Translations under genes and position numbers: made by a program
In this document: piece after piece, positions 21,786 to 34,300 of the stretch
How the letters are laid out: the number at the start of each line of letters is the position of its first letter
Numbering within the stretch: position 1 is the stretch's first letter
DNA from: Rhyacichthys aspro
Taxonomy: Eukaryota; Chordata; Actinopteri; Gobiiformes; Rhyacichthyidae
Reading direction: 5' to 3'
NCBI GenBank assembly: GCA_036850595.1
Contig: CM072155.1
Span: 7,938,256 to 8,002,255, forward strand
Length of the DNA: 64,000 nt
Notes under the pieces: generated by a model
What the model saw: only the letters and a program-made list of their open reading frames with translations
The model's database searches: none
Told to the model about the DNA's origin: nothing

Positions 21786-24700
21786 TGTATTAATTAATTT
21801 ATATTAATTACAGACAGAGGGATGTTACTGGGACATGGGCCTTGGAAACAGGCTCAATGATCATCTAGAGTTTAGTTTTTAATAGTTCAAAGTACAGATG
21901 TGGCACTAATGTTGGGATGTGTAACGTCATCTCCCGGAGCATCTTTAACACCAAGTCCCAGTATCTTTTTTATGTTTTGGGTGAAGTTTGAGGAAGTTTT
22001 TAAGAGTAGTTCAACAGCCAAACAAGACCAAGCTTCAGTTCATGTAAACAATGTTGTAAAAAAGACGACACCACACACACAATGTTCGAAAAGGTGACTG
22101 TTTATTTTTTCGTTATACTGTATATAATAGTCTTTCTCTCTAGATATAGGTAATCATACTGATATCATGTAAGTAAAAGTGTGCTTTTCTTCACAGCAGG
22201 TGTCTGTGGCAGACTGCTGTTAGTCAGAGGTTTACATTAGAAAGTATACAGTGTAAGTGGCTGGCAGTGTGAGTGTGTGTGTAGGAGTGTGAGTGCCAGC
22301 ACGTTTCTGCATGCACTTGTGGATAGAGGGGTAACTCACTGATGACAGGGCTCAGAGGTATAGAGTGGGGTAAAAAAAAGCTGCCCACAGATCATCCTAA
22401 ACCTTTTCATTTGGACTCAGAGCCAGCCTCAGAGAAACACTGGATATTTCAGAGTTAGGATGTGACGTTTGTGATTGTATCGTTCCCAATTTGTCTCATT
22501 TTTCATCAAATCGAATCCCTACAACACTCTTCCTGAAAAAGAAAGAAATAACCGCTAAAGGTCAAAGGTCAGGGACAGAGTTAAAATGTCACTGATAATA
22601 ATTCCATCTGTTCTCCTGAGTTTGTTATGTTTAACAGTCCTCCGTTTGACATGGATAAAGTCAGGTTTACACGAGACTTACCCATTACATCATGGCTCGT
22701 TGGAGATTGATGGAAATCTGTTTTGGGCATGGCTTTGGACCAATTAGAAACAAATCAAAAGGAACTGATCATTGTTGTGTGTCTCCTTACTTCACCTGAA
22801 CCTGAATATACCTGTGTTGCATTTCGACTCACTCTCAAACACTTAAACATCCTGTCGTTTTGGGATTTTCATCCTTGGTCAGTCAACCGTGTCAGACTGG
22901 GATATGTTCTGCGTGTAAACAACATCGAGTGAGCGCAGGGCTCCACGCCAAACCTCGAAAAGCTGCTTTTAATTGCTCTGCCCTCCCCTGTCAAAAGTCA
23001 AATGCAAGGTACAAAAACTCTTTCTAGCTTATAATTCTATACTGCTGGTAATTCAATGGAATGGCAGCTATTTTTGGCAAAAATTATGCTTACCTCAAAA
23101 AAAAAAAAAAGATTGTAAAGCAGATTTATATATTTGATTAAATTTGATCTTTTGGTTCACTTTCTGAAGAGTTTTCTCTCCAGAAGTCACTTGAATTGGT
23201 TTTACTGTTTAAATAAGACTTCATTAGAAAGGTTTTGCAAAATCAACATTAATACTGGCTGTTGCAATAAAAGTGTGGCTATGATGAAAGTCTGACTAAG
23301 ATCAGCATAAATCATTCTGAGTAGATGAGTTTCCTGCTAACCAGTCGAGTCATTTGCTTTACTTCTTGTGCAATAAATACAAAATAATACAGTGAGTAGT
23401 CTTTTCTTTAAATATTTTGTTACATTTAGGTTTTCGTTGACTACTTTTACTACTTGAGCCATTTCTATTTACTTGAGAACAGATTTTGGCTCTACCCTCA
23501 GGAACGCCATGTTTTGTGCATCAGCTGTCATAAGGGACTAAACACGACTGAATCCTAAAGCCCCCTCTGCTGATCCGAAAATAGCATCACAAACCAATGT
23601 GATAAGGTGAAAGGCCAACAGTCTAGCCAGACTTTTATGATAAAATACAAGTTCTCGTTCTATGTTTTTCACTAAACTGATTCCAGAACAGTCCCTCGTA
23701 TTTAAAGTATGGCTGCATCTGCCTGGGAACACCCGGGGCATTTAGCTCTGAAACTGACCCCAGCGCGACTGTTTCAGGGTAACAGTGATGCAGTGGAGGT
23801 TACAGTGGAAGCCCCATGGCTGGTCTGGGAGCTGTCTAAAGGCAGGACAGGCAGGCACTGGGTGCACGGCTGAGGAGGGTCCCACTTCACAGACTCACAT
23901 GAACAAACAGGAGACCACTCATGAGCCCAGTACCATGTTAGCATCCATGTGGTGTGTGTGGAGTGAGTTAATAAAGCCAAACTTATGGTTTCCATGTTTG
24001 TCCTAATTACTGGCTTAGCATTCTCACAGTTCCAAGGAGTGAAAAACATTCTCTCCAGTCAGTGGGCAGAGCTGAGGCTGTGAGACGAGGACTTGGTTGT
24101 GTACCTGTGTGTGGACGGCTACATTAATTACCACTCAATACTTGCTTAAAAACCTGAAAAATTAACAGCTCTAGTTTAGACTTTGGGTCAAGTTGGACTG
24201 GCTGATATTCATAGCAACCTAATAATGTGTTCTTTTGTAATTAGGGCAAAAATAATGTTTTTGAGGTTATTATTTTCATACCTTGGCTTCAGGTTGTTTT
24301 TTTTACTTCAATGCAGACAAATAAGCAACCTTGTACAGTTAAATAATTCAGCACATAAAAAAGGAAAAACAGAAAAAGCATTATTTTCAAAATGTGTAGT
24401 GTTTTTGAGGCTGTTGTTTTGTTTTGAGCCCATTGTGCACTTCTGAAGTCTTAGCCGTGCTGTGTGTGATGATGTCATGTGACGTGTCCCGTTGACCAGT
24501 CCGTCCTACATGACCCCCAGCGCCGTGAGGTCACGTCCACAGATAGTCCCAGTGCTCCACTGTATCTTTTATCACCTCTTGGGAGGATGTGATTAAAACA
24601 ACACAATCTCACAAAGCACATTAAGGTATAAAATGAGTCTAGAATAATATCATATTACAAAGACTAGAGACCCCCCTGCTTCCCACCTCTGCTCCCTGCC

Positions 24701-25865
24701 CCCTCCAGAAATAGATTAATAACTAGAATATGTGACAGAGTCATCTCTGCACAGTGGCACCTTTAGAATAGAATAATTTTTTACTAATAATACAATTATT
24801 TGTTGTTGAAACAACAATGCTTGATGGTGGTGAAGAAGCTGAGATAAACTGTGTCAAACAGCGCCCTTCTCTATTGAGTAAACATCAGAAACACAGCACA
24901 GGCTTGGGGCCTACACAGCCTTGTAAGGCGTCAAAGAAGAACAGGCTTGTCCCAACGGGAACAGAGATCAGGGCGCTGTTTGAGACCCGCTCAGAGATAC
25001 AGCCAATGACAGCACTGGAAGCAGATGGATACGGCATGCATGGTTGGAAAAGGTCAATGCTGACATGGCTCATGGATGGCAGTTCTGAACTTTGACCCCT
25101 AGGCGGTGAACCCTTAGGATCTAAGGGGCCTCTGATATGCTGACCACTAGCTACATCGCCACTACTGCTGAGTCAGTGTAATGCTGAAAACCTATGACAA
25201 AAGCTACTATCTAGCTAGCAAACCTAAGGCTAAGCTAACCCCGCTGATATAGGCTACAGTAATTATTCTGCGTAATATTTGGCACCAAGTATGATTGAGT
25301 ATATTTTCTTCTACTGTAGGTTTAACACTGAAGTTATTCAAACTTTATTCTACCTTTTAAGGGAATATTTCATATTTTTCTTGACTTAATAAAGTTCTCA
25401 AACCTATAGTTAGCCAATATGCACTGCAACTACATGCTAACCTGTAGGTAAGGTAAAAGAGTACACTTTGTGTTTCTAGACCACTCACAGTCCCTTTTAC
25501 ACAACACGTATCATGTTGTTCAAAGCTGTTCAGCTGGTTTAAGAATGCTCTGGTGCAAATGTTCCCTCTGTGCCAACATACACTCCTAACACAACCATGT
25601 TTTGCCGCCGAACACAAAAAGCCCTTGTGTGCTCTTGTCCTTTAAAAATTAAAAGCCCTTGCTTTGGGGGAAAAAAGCTGTTTTCCCTTTTCACACCCCA
25701 TGACAACTGCTGATGTTGTAGTTAGCTTGCAAAATTAATATTTAGATGTGGAGGTTAGCAGGAGATAGTGATGCACGTTTGTCTCTTGAATCTCCCTTTA
25801 CGAGTCTAAGACAGTCCATAAAGTAGCAGCGTCATAAATTAAACAGTGGCGGAGGTTCAAAACAT
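21786..25865. other. Intergenic region between rbbp6 and cacng3, distal part
   Basis: No supported exon. It contains AT-rich unique DNA and a short A-run near 23097-23110. The far end of the cacng3 3' UTR might reach into it, because minus-strand AATAAA hexamers occur near 22103 and 25332, but nothing decides this. Confidence 0.6.
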
Positions 25866-27886
25866 CCTTTATTTTCAGGACAATAAGAATGGTCTGCCTG
25901 TTCAAGCTCGGATTTGATTCACACAAAACAGTGCAATGGTGGTTTAAGGAAGTAACCTTCAAATGAGCTTACAATCTTACTCAGAAATACTGAACCACCT
26001 CTCACAATTGACTTTCAATTCTCTCTCCTGTCACAACCTCCTTCCCATATATGCAAGTATGTGTTTTATGATTAGCTATTAATGATCAGCGATGATAATT
26101 TCCCTCATTAAATCTCCCTAGGCCGACGGTTACACTGGAGAGAGGTAGTGACCGACTGTTAAAGAACACTGTCTATGTGCAAAATATGGCTTAATAGAGA
26201 TTACATTTACATAGATAGACTACATAAATGACATGATATAAGAAAATAAAAAAGGAAGTATGCTCCAGTATGAGGAAGTGAAAAGTCAGCAATTGTAATT
26301 CAGGAGAGTGATGGCCAATTTTGCTGAAGTTTTCATGCTTAAAGTGTAAAAAGATCAAGGGCTAGGCTTAATAAACTCACAGCTTCTGGCTATGTTCTCC
26401 AAAGGAAAAAAAAAGCATGTCGGTTAACATGTTTGCTGTTTAAAATATTATATAATATTTATGGGACTACCTCTCAACCTCATCATCTATTTGGTCCTAT
26501 TTCTACAAATACTTTTCATGTGCATTTCATGTGTGACTTCGAACCTCGAGGCTTACACCAGACTTCATTTTGCCGGCACATTTTACACAGTGAGTCATTT
26601 GCATCAACCAAAAAAAAGCTTGTGTTTTATCAAATACCTTTTCTCACTATGTACACGTCTCCTTGTGTAATATCCTCAGTGTAGACACATACAATGTCAT
26701 TCTAAAGTGAACTCGGTTAACACTTGCAGTAAGTATATACCATTAAGTTTTCACCAAGAGGTAGAGGGCAAACACCATTTTGATTTCTGTTTTAAAAAAA
26801 AAAAAGAAAAAGTTGGCTCTTTCTCAGAGAGTACTCACAGCTCAGCGGTCTCCTCTCCACCAACAACCTCCAGACTCGCTACCGCGCTCACAAACGGAAG
26901 ACTGTGCCTATACGTCGCCAAGTGTCCCTCTCGGGGTGGAGGTGTGCGAAGGATGTGGGTGAGGTGAGGTATTGCATGGGATGGGACAGAAAAATGCAGG
27001 AGATGTTAAGTGAAGACAGCTATTTGATGTAACATTTAGGTGAAAATGAAGAGACGATAAATTGGCTGAAAAGAGGAGTGATAGGAAGCACCAATGATCT
27101 AACGTCACCCTCCAAAGAGATTCATGAGTTTGTCGAGTCACACCGTCATCCCCCTTAAACTGATGATCCGCGGTCAGCGTGCCCTGTTGTGTTTTTTAAA
27201 AAATAACACTCTGTACATTTGACAGCTGACCTGGGATCAGACGAAAAAGGGGGGAAAGAAAACCAGGAATGAGCATAATTCACTTTAAGTTCAGCTGAAG
27301 TGAGCTTTCTGTGATTGATTCAAATAAAGAAATACAAGGAATATATATATATATCTACAACATGTAAAGCAAATAATAAATGTCAAAAAGTGTCACGAAT
27401 GGACAAAGCCTATTTTGTTTTTGGCTGAGCTGAAAATGAACCAGTCCATATCCTGAGGTGTTAACTCACTTTTGAAGTTTGATCTGAGAAAACACTCTGG
27501 TTCTCTGCTGCTTTTATACAACTCTGCTGCTACCCGAAAGGACAGAGGTCAAAAGGTTGAGGAGCGCACAGTCTCTCACCTTTTTCCCTTTGCCCCATTT
27601 GTTCACATTATTTGAAACATTTCAGGAGAAGTTGTCCCGAACATGCCACTAGTGTTTCTTACCGTCATCTCATCTGTATGTGTCTAAAGTGGAGCTGGGA
27701 ACAACTTCTCCATCAAAATTGACCCTGCTACACACTGCGACTCTCAGGGCTCAGGATTCACAGTTCAAAGGCTACAAGTTCACAGTTCACAGTCAAAGTT
27801 TATCAAACCCCACTGGCCCCGACCCACCCCTCAACCCTGTGTCACTCCCCTGTACTTGTCATCTTCCCATCTGATTGGCTGATTTC
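25866..27886 (-). other. cacng3: cacng3 3' UTR (approximate extent)
   Basis: Sequence after the cacng3 stop. Its start is fixed by the stop codon; its end is set at a minus-strand AATAAA near 25866-25871 only as a candidate. It contains a short (TA)n at about 27341-27353. No coding potential. Confidence 0.4.
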
Positions 27887-28398
27887 TCACACGGGCGTGG
27901 TCCTGCGGTTGGGGTCTTTGCTGTAGTCTTTGGTGAGCGTGCTACTCTGAAGGAACTCCCTCTCCGAGTTGAGCAGCCCGCCCATCCCGCCGGACGACTT
28001 GGTGCCGGCGTTGCCCGGCTCGCGCGGGTTCAGCGTGTACATGGGCATCTCGGAGGCGGCAGGCCCCGTGTATCCGCCCTTCCCCAGCGGCGAGGCGTCC
28101 CGGCTGGGCGCCTCCGAGGAGCGGACGCTGGAGCGGCGCCGGAAGCGGTAACGGTAGGACGGGATGCGGCTGAAAGCGGACTTCTTGATGAGCTCGGTGC
28201 GAGACTTCGCCCGGAGCTTGCGGTGCTTCTCTATGAACATGTGCACGGCCAGGACGCCCACCATCTCGGCCATGATGAACGACAGGGCGCCGAAGTAGAA
28301 GGACCAGCCGTACGAGTAGGACTTCTTGCTATCACTTTGGCCCGGGTCGCCTGAGTTGGCCGAGATATAGACAATAATTCCGATGATGTTGCTCAGGC
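27887..28398 (-). CDS. cacng3: cacng3 coding exon 4 (TM3-TM4, cytoplasmic tail, PDZ ligand)
   Basis: Residues 148-317: LSNIIGIIVYISAN, TM4 (YGWSFYFGALSFIMAEMVGV), a basic phosphorylatable tail (RYRFRRRSSVRSSE) and terminal RRTTPV. The acceptor is ttttcag. The coding strand is markedly GC-rich compared with its surroundings, and the plus strand therefore shows a long spurious open frame (27875-28354). Confidence 0.96.
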
Positions 28399-31300
28399 CT
28401 GAAAAGGAGAACAAAAGTATGAAAACAAAGAGTGAAATAAGTGTGAAAGTGACTTCTTTAATCTGAAACGCATTATTAGTGTAATTAGTAACACTTATGT
28501 GGTAGAGATATTATTGACAGATTGCAGTGGCAACCCTTTCCTATCAAAACTAGGCCTTCTATACCACCATGTTCTTTCAAATGCTTTGTCTCTTACTATT
28601 GAACTTTTTTTCCTTTTTCCTTTTGGCTTTTCCCATTAGGGGAAAAAGGCACAGCTGAGTAATCCACATTGGTGATTTGGCAATGTTTTTCACCAGATGC
28701 CCTTCCTGACGCAACCCTCTCTATTTTACCCAGGATTGGAACTGTGGCTGGAGTTCACCAGTGTTCAACAGTGACTATTAAACATATCAACCAGTAAAAT
28801 GTTTCCCTCGTCAGTTGAACGCAGATATCTCATCTATACCTCTCAAGTTCAATGTAAGTGCAATGACGGCCGGACACTCTGCACCCAGAAAAAAACTTAG
28901 CAGCCTACAACCTTAACAGCCAACAAATGATATAATTGGTAAATTTCTACCTTTACCCAAAGCTTGGGAATTGATTCATAATCTCTTTTTACGCTGTTTT
29001 GAATGTGTGTCTAGATTAGAATGAAGACAGTGTAAAAGTGATAGATTCCACAGATGGCACTAACACAGACAACATCGTAAATCTAAGTCTCTTTGTTGAA
29101 GGTATGTTATGACCCATTCATCTTTTCAGTAATTTACTACGAGTCATAAATATGTTCCCTCAAGTGCATTTAAATAAAGAGAAGCACAAAAATCTGGCTT
29201 TGTGGACAAGAACCAATCACGATAAAGTGCTCGATTCAACAAAGACACCAAAACAAGATCAGAGCGAGGGAGGGAGTGGAGTTTGACAGCAGAGTCATTG
29301 CACACAGCTGGGCTCTCTTATTCCATATCATTAGGCCCAAATACAGTACTCGTGCAGTGTGGAGGAACGCACACAATAGAAACAATTAGCCAGCTGTAAT
29401 TAACCACAATCAGCCCTGCATTATTGTGGGAAATAATTACCAATTTGGCTTCATGAATTTACTACAAAACCCTACACATCCCACTGAACAGCAATTATTG
29501 GCCTTTGTGTGTGTCAAAAGCGGGGGACACGAGTGTGTGAGGGCGCTTGGTGATAGATGTGTGAGTGTGGACCATCACACCCTCACGGGACATCACAGCG
29601 CTGTTCACACGGACTGATTAATCAGACGCTGTGTCCAATTTGCACACACGGGCTCCTCGGGCGGGCTCTTCTGTGAGCTCCGAGCGCCTAGAGGGCTTCC
29701 AGATCAAATATTTGAGAGCTACATTTTCTCTGTGTAAAGAGGCCACAAACACAAATACAGGATTTGTCAGAATACACTGGGAATCTTACTTGTGAGACTA
29801 AATGAAAGAGTGGGGTTTTATTTCAGGGGACATCATTATTTTGCATTAGAAATTTAAGCTTTTACACAGTCATGGACTTGGTTTCTCACATAGACCACAA
29901 TAAAAATGTCTGCTTTCACTACAATCTTCTTCTGTCTTTATGACATCACTGCACTATTGCACCTTCGAGTCCAAGAATCACAAAAAACACAGGGTGAGTA
30001 AAATGCATGATTTTTTTTGTGCCAATGAGCAACTTCAACTGAACATTCAGTTCAATTTCTTTCTTTTTTTTTTCATTTTCTACCACTTAGTGCCGTTAGG
30101 GGCTAACGGGCTGGAGCCTATCCCAGCAGCTTTGGGCCTTAGGCAGGGTACACCCTGGACAGTGGCCAGTTCGTCGCAGGGCTGACACTTATAGACAAAC
30201 ATTGACAGACAACCATTCACTCTCACATTCATTCACTAGGGATACTTTAGAGTTGCCAATTGACCTATACATGCATGTCTTTGGGCAGTGGGAGGAAGCC
30301 GGAGAGAACCTGGAGAGAACCCACGGTGACACAGGGAGGACATGCAGACTCCTCACAGAAAGACCTGAGTTAGCTGACAGTCACAATCAGCCAAGGATGT
30401 TTGAGTTGGCCGGGACAAAAAGCAGGAAATAGACTAACAGACTGTGCTAGACAACATCCCTTGTGCTTAGACCCTTCATCAAGGTGAGGAAAAACTCCAA
30501 AAAACACAGCCATGGGGAAAAAAGAGATACCCCAGGGAGAACCACTGAAGGAGGAATCCACTCCCAGGATCGCCAGGCTGCACAACAGATGTGTCCAGGA
30601 CAGTTACATATAGTACATTGACAAATAGTCCATCATGTGTATAAATGAATCCCATGTTCATCGATTCCAGTTCAATGGATTCCCGTTTGATGCCGTTCAT
30701 TATATTAGTGTGAAATTATGCTACATAAACACTATTAAAAACAACTTGAATAATTTTAGCTTTTTCACATTGAGTCAATATAAAGGGTTTAAGAAACATT
30801 TGTGTGGAAATGGTTTCTCCTACTTCTGATATGTAGGTGCTATATGGCATTTGACAAACGGAACGATAGTAATCATGGCACAGTACAATATTCTGACAAA
30901 ATACTGACGAACAGTATGATAACTTTGCAAAATATAACTGTATGACGATATTATCTGTATCACAATATCCCACAATCAACTTTAAGATGGGGCTTTAAAC
31001 TTACTCCTCCACTATTTTCATTGGTCTTACTGGCCTACTCATTTGGCCACATCAACAAGTGATTTGAGAGAAAGTATTTTGATCACAACTACACCAAGAC
31101 CCTTCAAATCCTCAGTGCCCATCTTTGTTTTGAATATACTCCTTGAAAAATTACACTCAGTCTTCTCTCAAACTTCACCGGAAGCCATTACAGCATGTTC
31201 AATAGCTCCGCTAATTGTCCTTTTTATGTTTTTGGCTGACAAAGTTCCTGTGATTACTGAAAATTGCTATCATGCATTTGATTCAATATGTGGTGGTGCA

Positions 31301-34300
31301 AAGAGTGAAGAAGCTGTTTTTTTTGTGTGTGCGTGTCATTTGGTACTTCCTGCTCTTGTAACAACTTCATTTCTGCATTAAAACTTGTGAAGGTATTAGA
31401 AACAATCCTTCTCTTCGTAATAACGCGGTCAAAAGGAGTCAAAACGTACCTGCAGAGACAAAAAAGATCCCGGCGCTGAGGATGACGTTGTGTCGGCTTC
31501 GGTAAAACTCACTGGCAGCAACACACAGCCCTCCCAGGAACAGCAGACCCACACTCATGATGGGGAAGATACTGGAGGCACGCACAGCACCTGCAAGACA
31601 CAAATACAAAGAAAAAGTCTCATGAGTCACATACACTTTGAATGGATTGAAAAAATAAAAGAAACGCTAGAGCTGTGAGTTAATGTGAGAAGGGAGAGTG
31701 TTGGATGGAGGAAGGGAATAAATGGACAAAAATCAGGACAGATGGAGAGTCAGACTTCCACATATGCAAAGAAAATATGATCACGAAGATGATGAATATG
31801 AAAGCGAGGCGTTAGCAAAATATTTGTCATGGCACCATATGTGTAGAGGATGTAATGACATATTGCGGGGTGTTTACAAACAGCTTGTCGTGTGGAATGT
31901 GCCGAAGTACTCCTCGACATGTTAAATAGTCTTAAATGCCATCTCAGTGAGCGTCCAATGACACCGACCGGCCCCCGTATAGGCCCCGCCCCCCCTGGCC
32001 CACACCTCTAGGCTGTTTTGAAACACGGTCACTAGGTCCCTGCGCCCAATTGGCTGAGCCGCTCGGAGGTCTGTGATCTAACTGGCTGCCTCTGGGGATC
32101 CTGAGCCGTGCTCAGTCAAGCAGCGGCTGCATCCATTTTCTCTTTTTGTTGTTGCCTTTTTTTTTCTTCGGTTCATCCATCTTTACAGCATTTACTATAA
32201 AAGAAACAAGCCTCCCATCTCTGTGTTTACTCCTCCTTTTAATATGTCTACAAATAATACAATTGTTTGTTTTTACTTTAATTTTCCCATTCTGGCAAGT
32301 TTTTTCTTTTCTTTAGCATAGCATTATTTGTCTCTCCTTTTAAGTTTTTGCGTTCAATTATCTCTCATGTTTGATGCTAATAACCACACAAACTGAGACT
32401 TTGTGACTTTTTTAAAATAGATGAGAGTAGTTGTGGGGTGGGGAAGCAGAGTAAACTTACGCAGGAGGTATTCGGCAGCATCTGCTTCGTAATCAGCATC
32501 CTCGGGAAAGTGATCAATCTTCTTGCACACACCTCGGAACGTCCCTGCCGAGAAGAAACACACATCCTTAAGAATAATTACACACCGTTTATTCTGTTTA
32601 CACCTAACCTGCAGTAGTTCATTACGCTCTTTTGCAGCAAAAAGCAATAGTGATACACAACATTGTCTTGTTTCATTTCCTGTTGTTACTTGTTTAACAC
32701 GTGTGGAGTGAATGGGAATGTCTGTGTCCAAGAAGAAATGCAACAGGATTACCGGCACACTCCAAGATTTCTTTTTCAAAAATGATGCATATGACAAAGT
32801 TAGACAAAGACTAATGAAAATGCTCTAATACAAATATATATGATGGTGCAGCTACCAATAGAATCTTCCAGTCTAAAATAGCACTGGAGAATCACAATAT
32901 TTTCTGTCCACATTAGTTTCAAGACATTAAGCCTTTCGTTTTACTGAGTAAATGGGTCTGGAATACCTTCCCTTCACAGCTATTTTCACTTGCATGATAA
33001 ACTGTCACTGTTTACCTAAAATGAGGCAGTGTTTATGTGATGCTTTGTTTCTCTGATTGGATAAAAGTCAATACCATTGTGTCCTGAGGCAGGTTATTCA
33101 GCATCTGTTGGTACTGCATCGTGGAAATCCAACTCAAACCCACAGAGACCAGACTAAATCTTTGCATAGAATAGATATGAGTTGGAATAAGATAGGTCAT
33201 AAGGACATCAAACCAAATCAGAGAAGAGAATCATGTAGTAAATACTGTCCCCAGATTAGTATTTAAAATGGAGTCTGTGTTAGGGACTCCCTCTTTTAGC
33301 ACTCTCAAGGTCCATGTCAAGTAAAAGTGCAGCTAAATATAATATAGTACTTTGTGGATGTTTGTCTGCCGTTATATATCATGCTACATTTGACACAGGG
33401 TGCACAATATTTTGCGCATTCAAAATATCAACGTGAGCAATATCTGTTTTGCAAAATCTGATGGAAGTGCATTCTAAAGTCTTAATAAGTCTAAATAATA
33501 GGGATATCAGAGCTTTATATATATGTGTGTGTGTGTGTGTGTCCAGTGGAAATGAGTCCACAACCTTTAATACAGTACAAGTTGAACTGTATTCAAATAC
33601 TGTATTTGAAGGTCCGACTTCCCTATTTTACATGGTCACACCATAGTTTGATTTAAAGTGGAATCATGCAGTTCTTTGTGATAATATTATTCTATCTATA
33701 CTGTGAAGCCCAAATACAATTACTAACCTACAGTTGATATCCCATATTTCATCTTTCGTTAAACCAGGCACTATTTTCACATTTTTTGCACCAATATCAC
33801 TCCTAAAGTTGTTGTTTTTTTTGTAACTGCCAATCACTAACTGTATCTCCTGCAGCAAATCCCATTTCCAGAGGATTGAACACTGACACTTCCCGTTGGT
33901 AGATATGACTACACATCAAGAACGTAAAGTACAAGAAGAAGCGTGGAGAGAGTGGAGGGGGAAGAAGGCGGCGAGAGAGCACCAAAGACAGATGACAGAT
34001 GATGCGGGACAGAGCTGTAGCCTTCGGGCGATGTGAAGGAAACACTAATGAAAAGCCTTATCACGCCCAGCACACACGCAGGTGCACACTTTCAAAGCAA
34101 AAAAAAAAAAAAAAGCATTATCGGCTCACATGTTTACCTCCGGAATACAGACGTCAGTGTACACAACGCCGAGCGGGCTCATTAAAGCGGTACACGGAGT
34201 CTATCAATCATACGCGGTCATAAAAGCCATCTGTAGATAGACTGTTTAGATCAGTGAGTTAGAGAGAGTATGGCAGTGTGCTTTGTGTCGTATTGACTCG

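Larger units (their letters stand above)
28399..31449 (-). other. cacng3: cacng3 intron 3
   Basis: A 3.05-kb intron holding three teleost-type dispersed repeats (28618-28745, 30080-30370, 30430-30620) and a homeodomain-site cluster (29380-29450), listed separately. No additional exon was seen. Confidence 0.85.

Noticed and set aside
27875..28354. 159-codon plus-strand open frame
   Set aside because: Antisense of the GC-rich cacng3 exon 4; no independent similarity.
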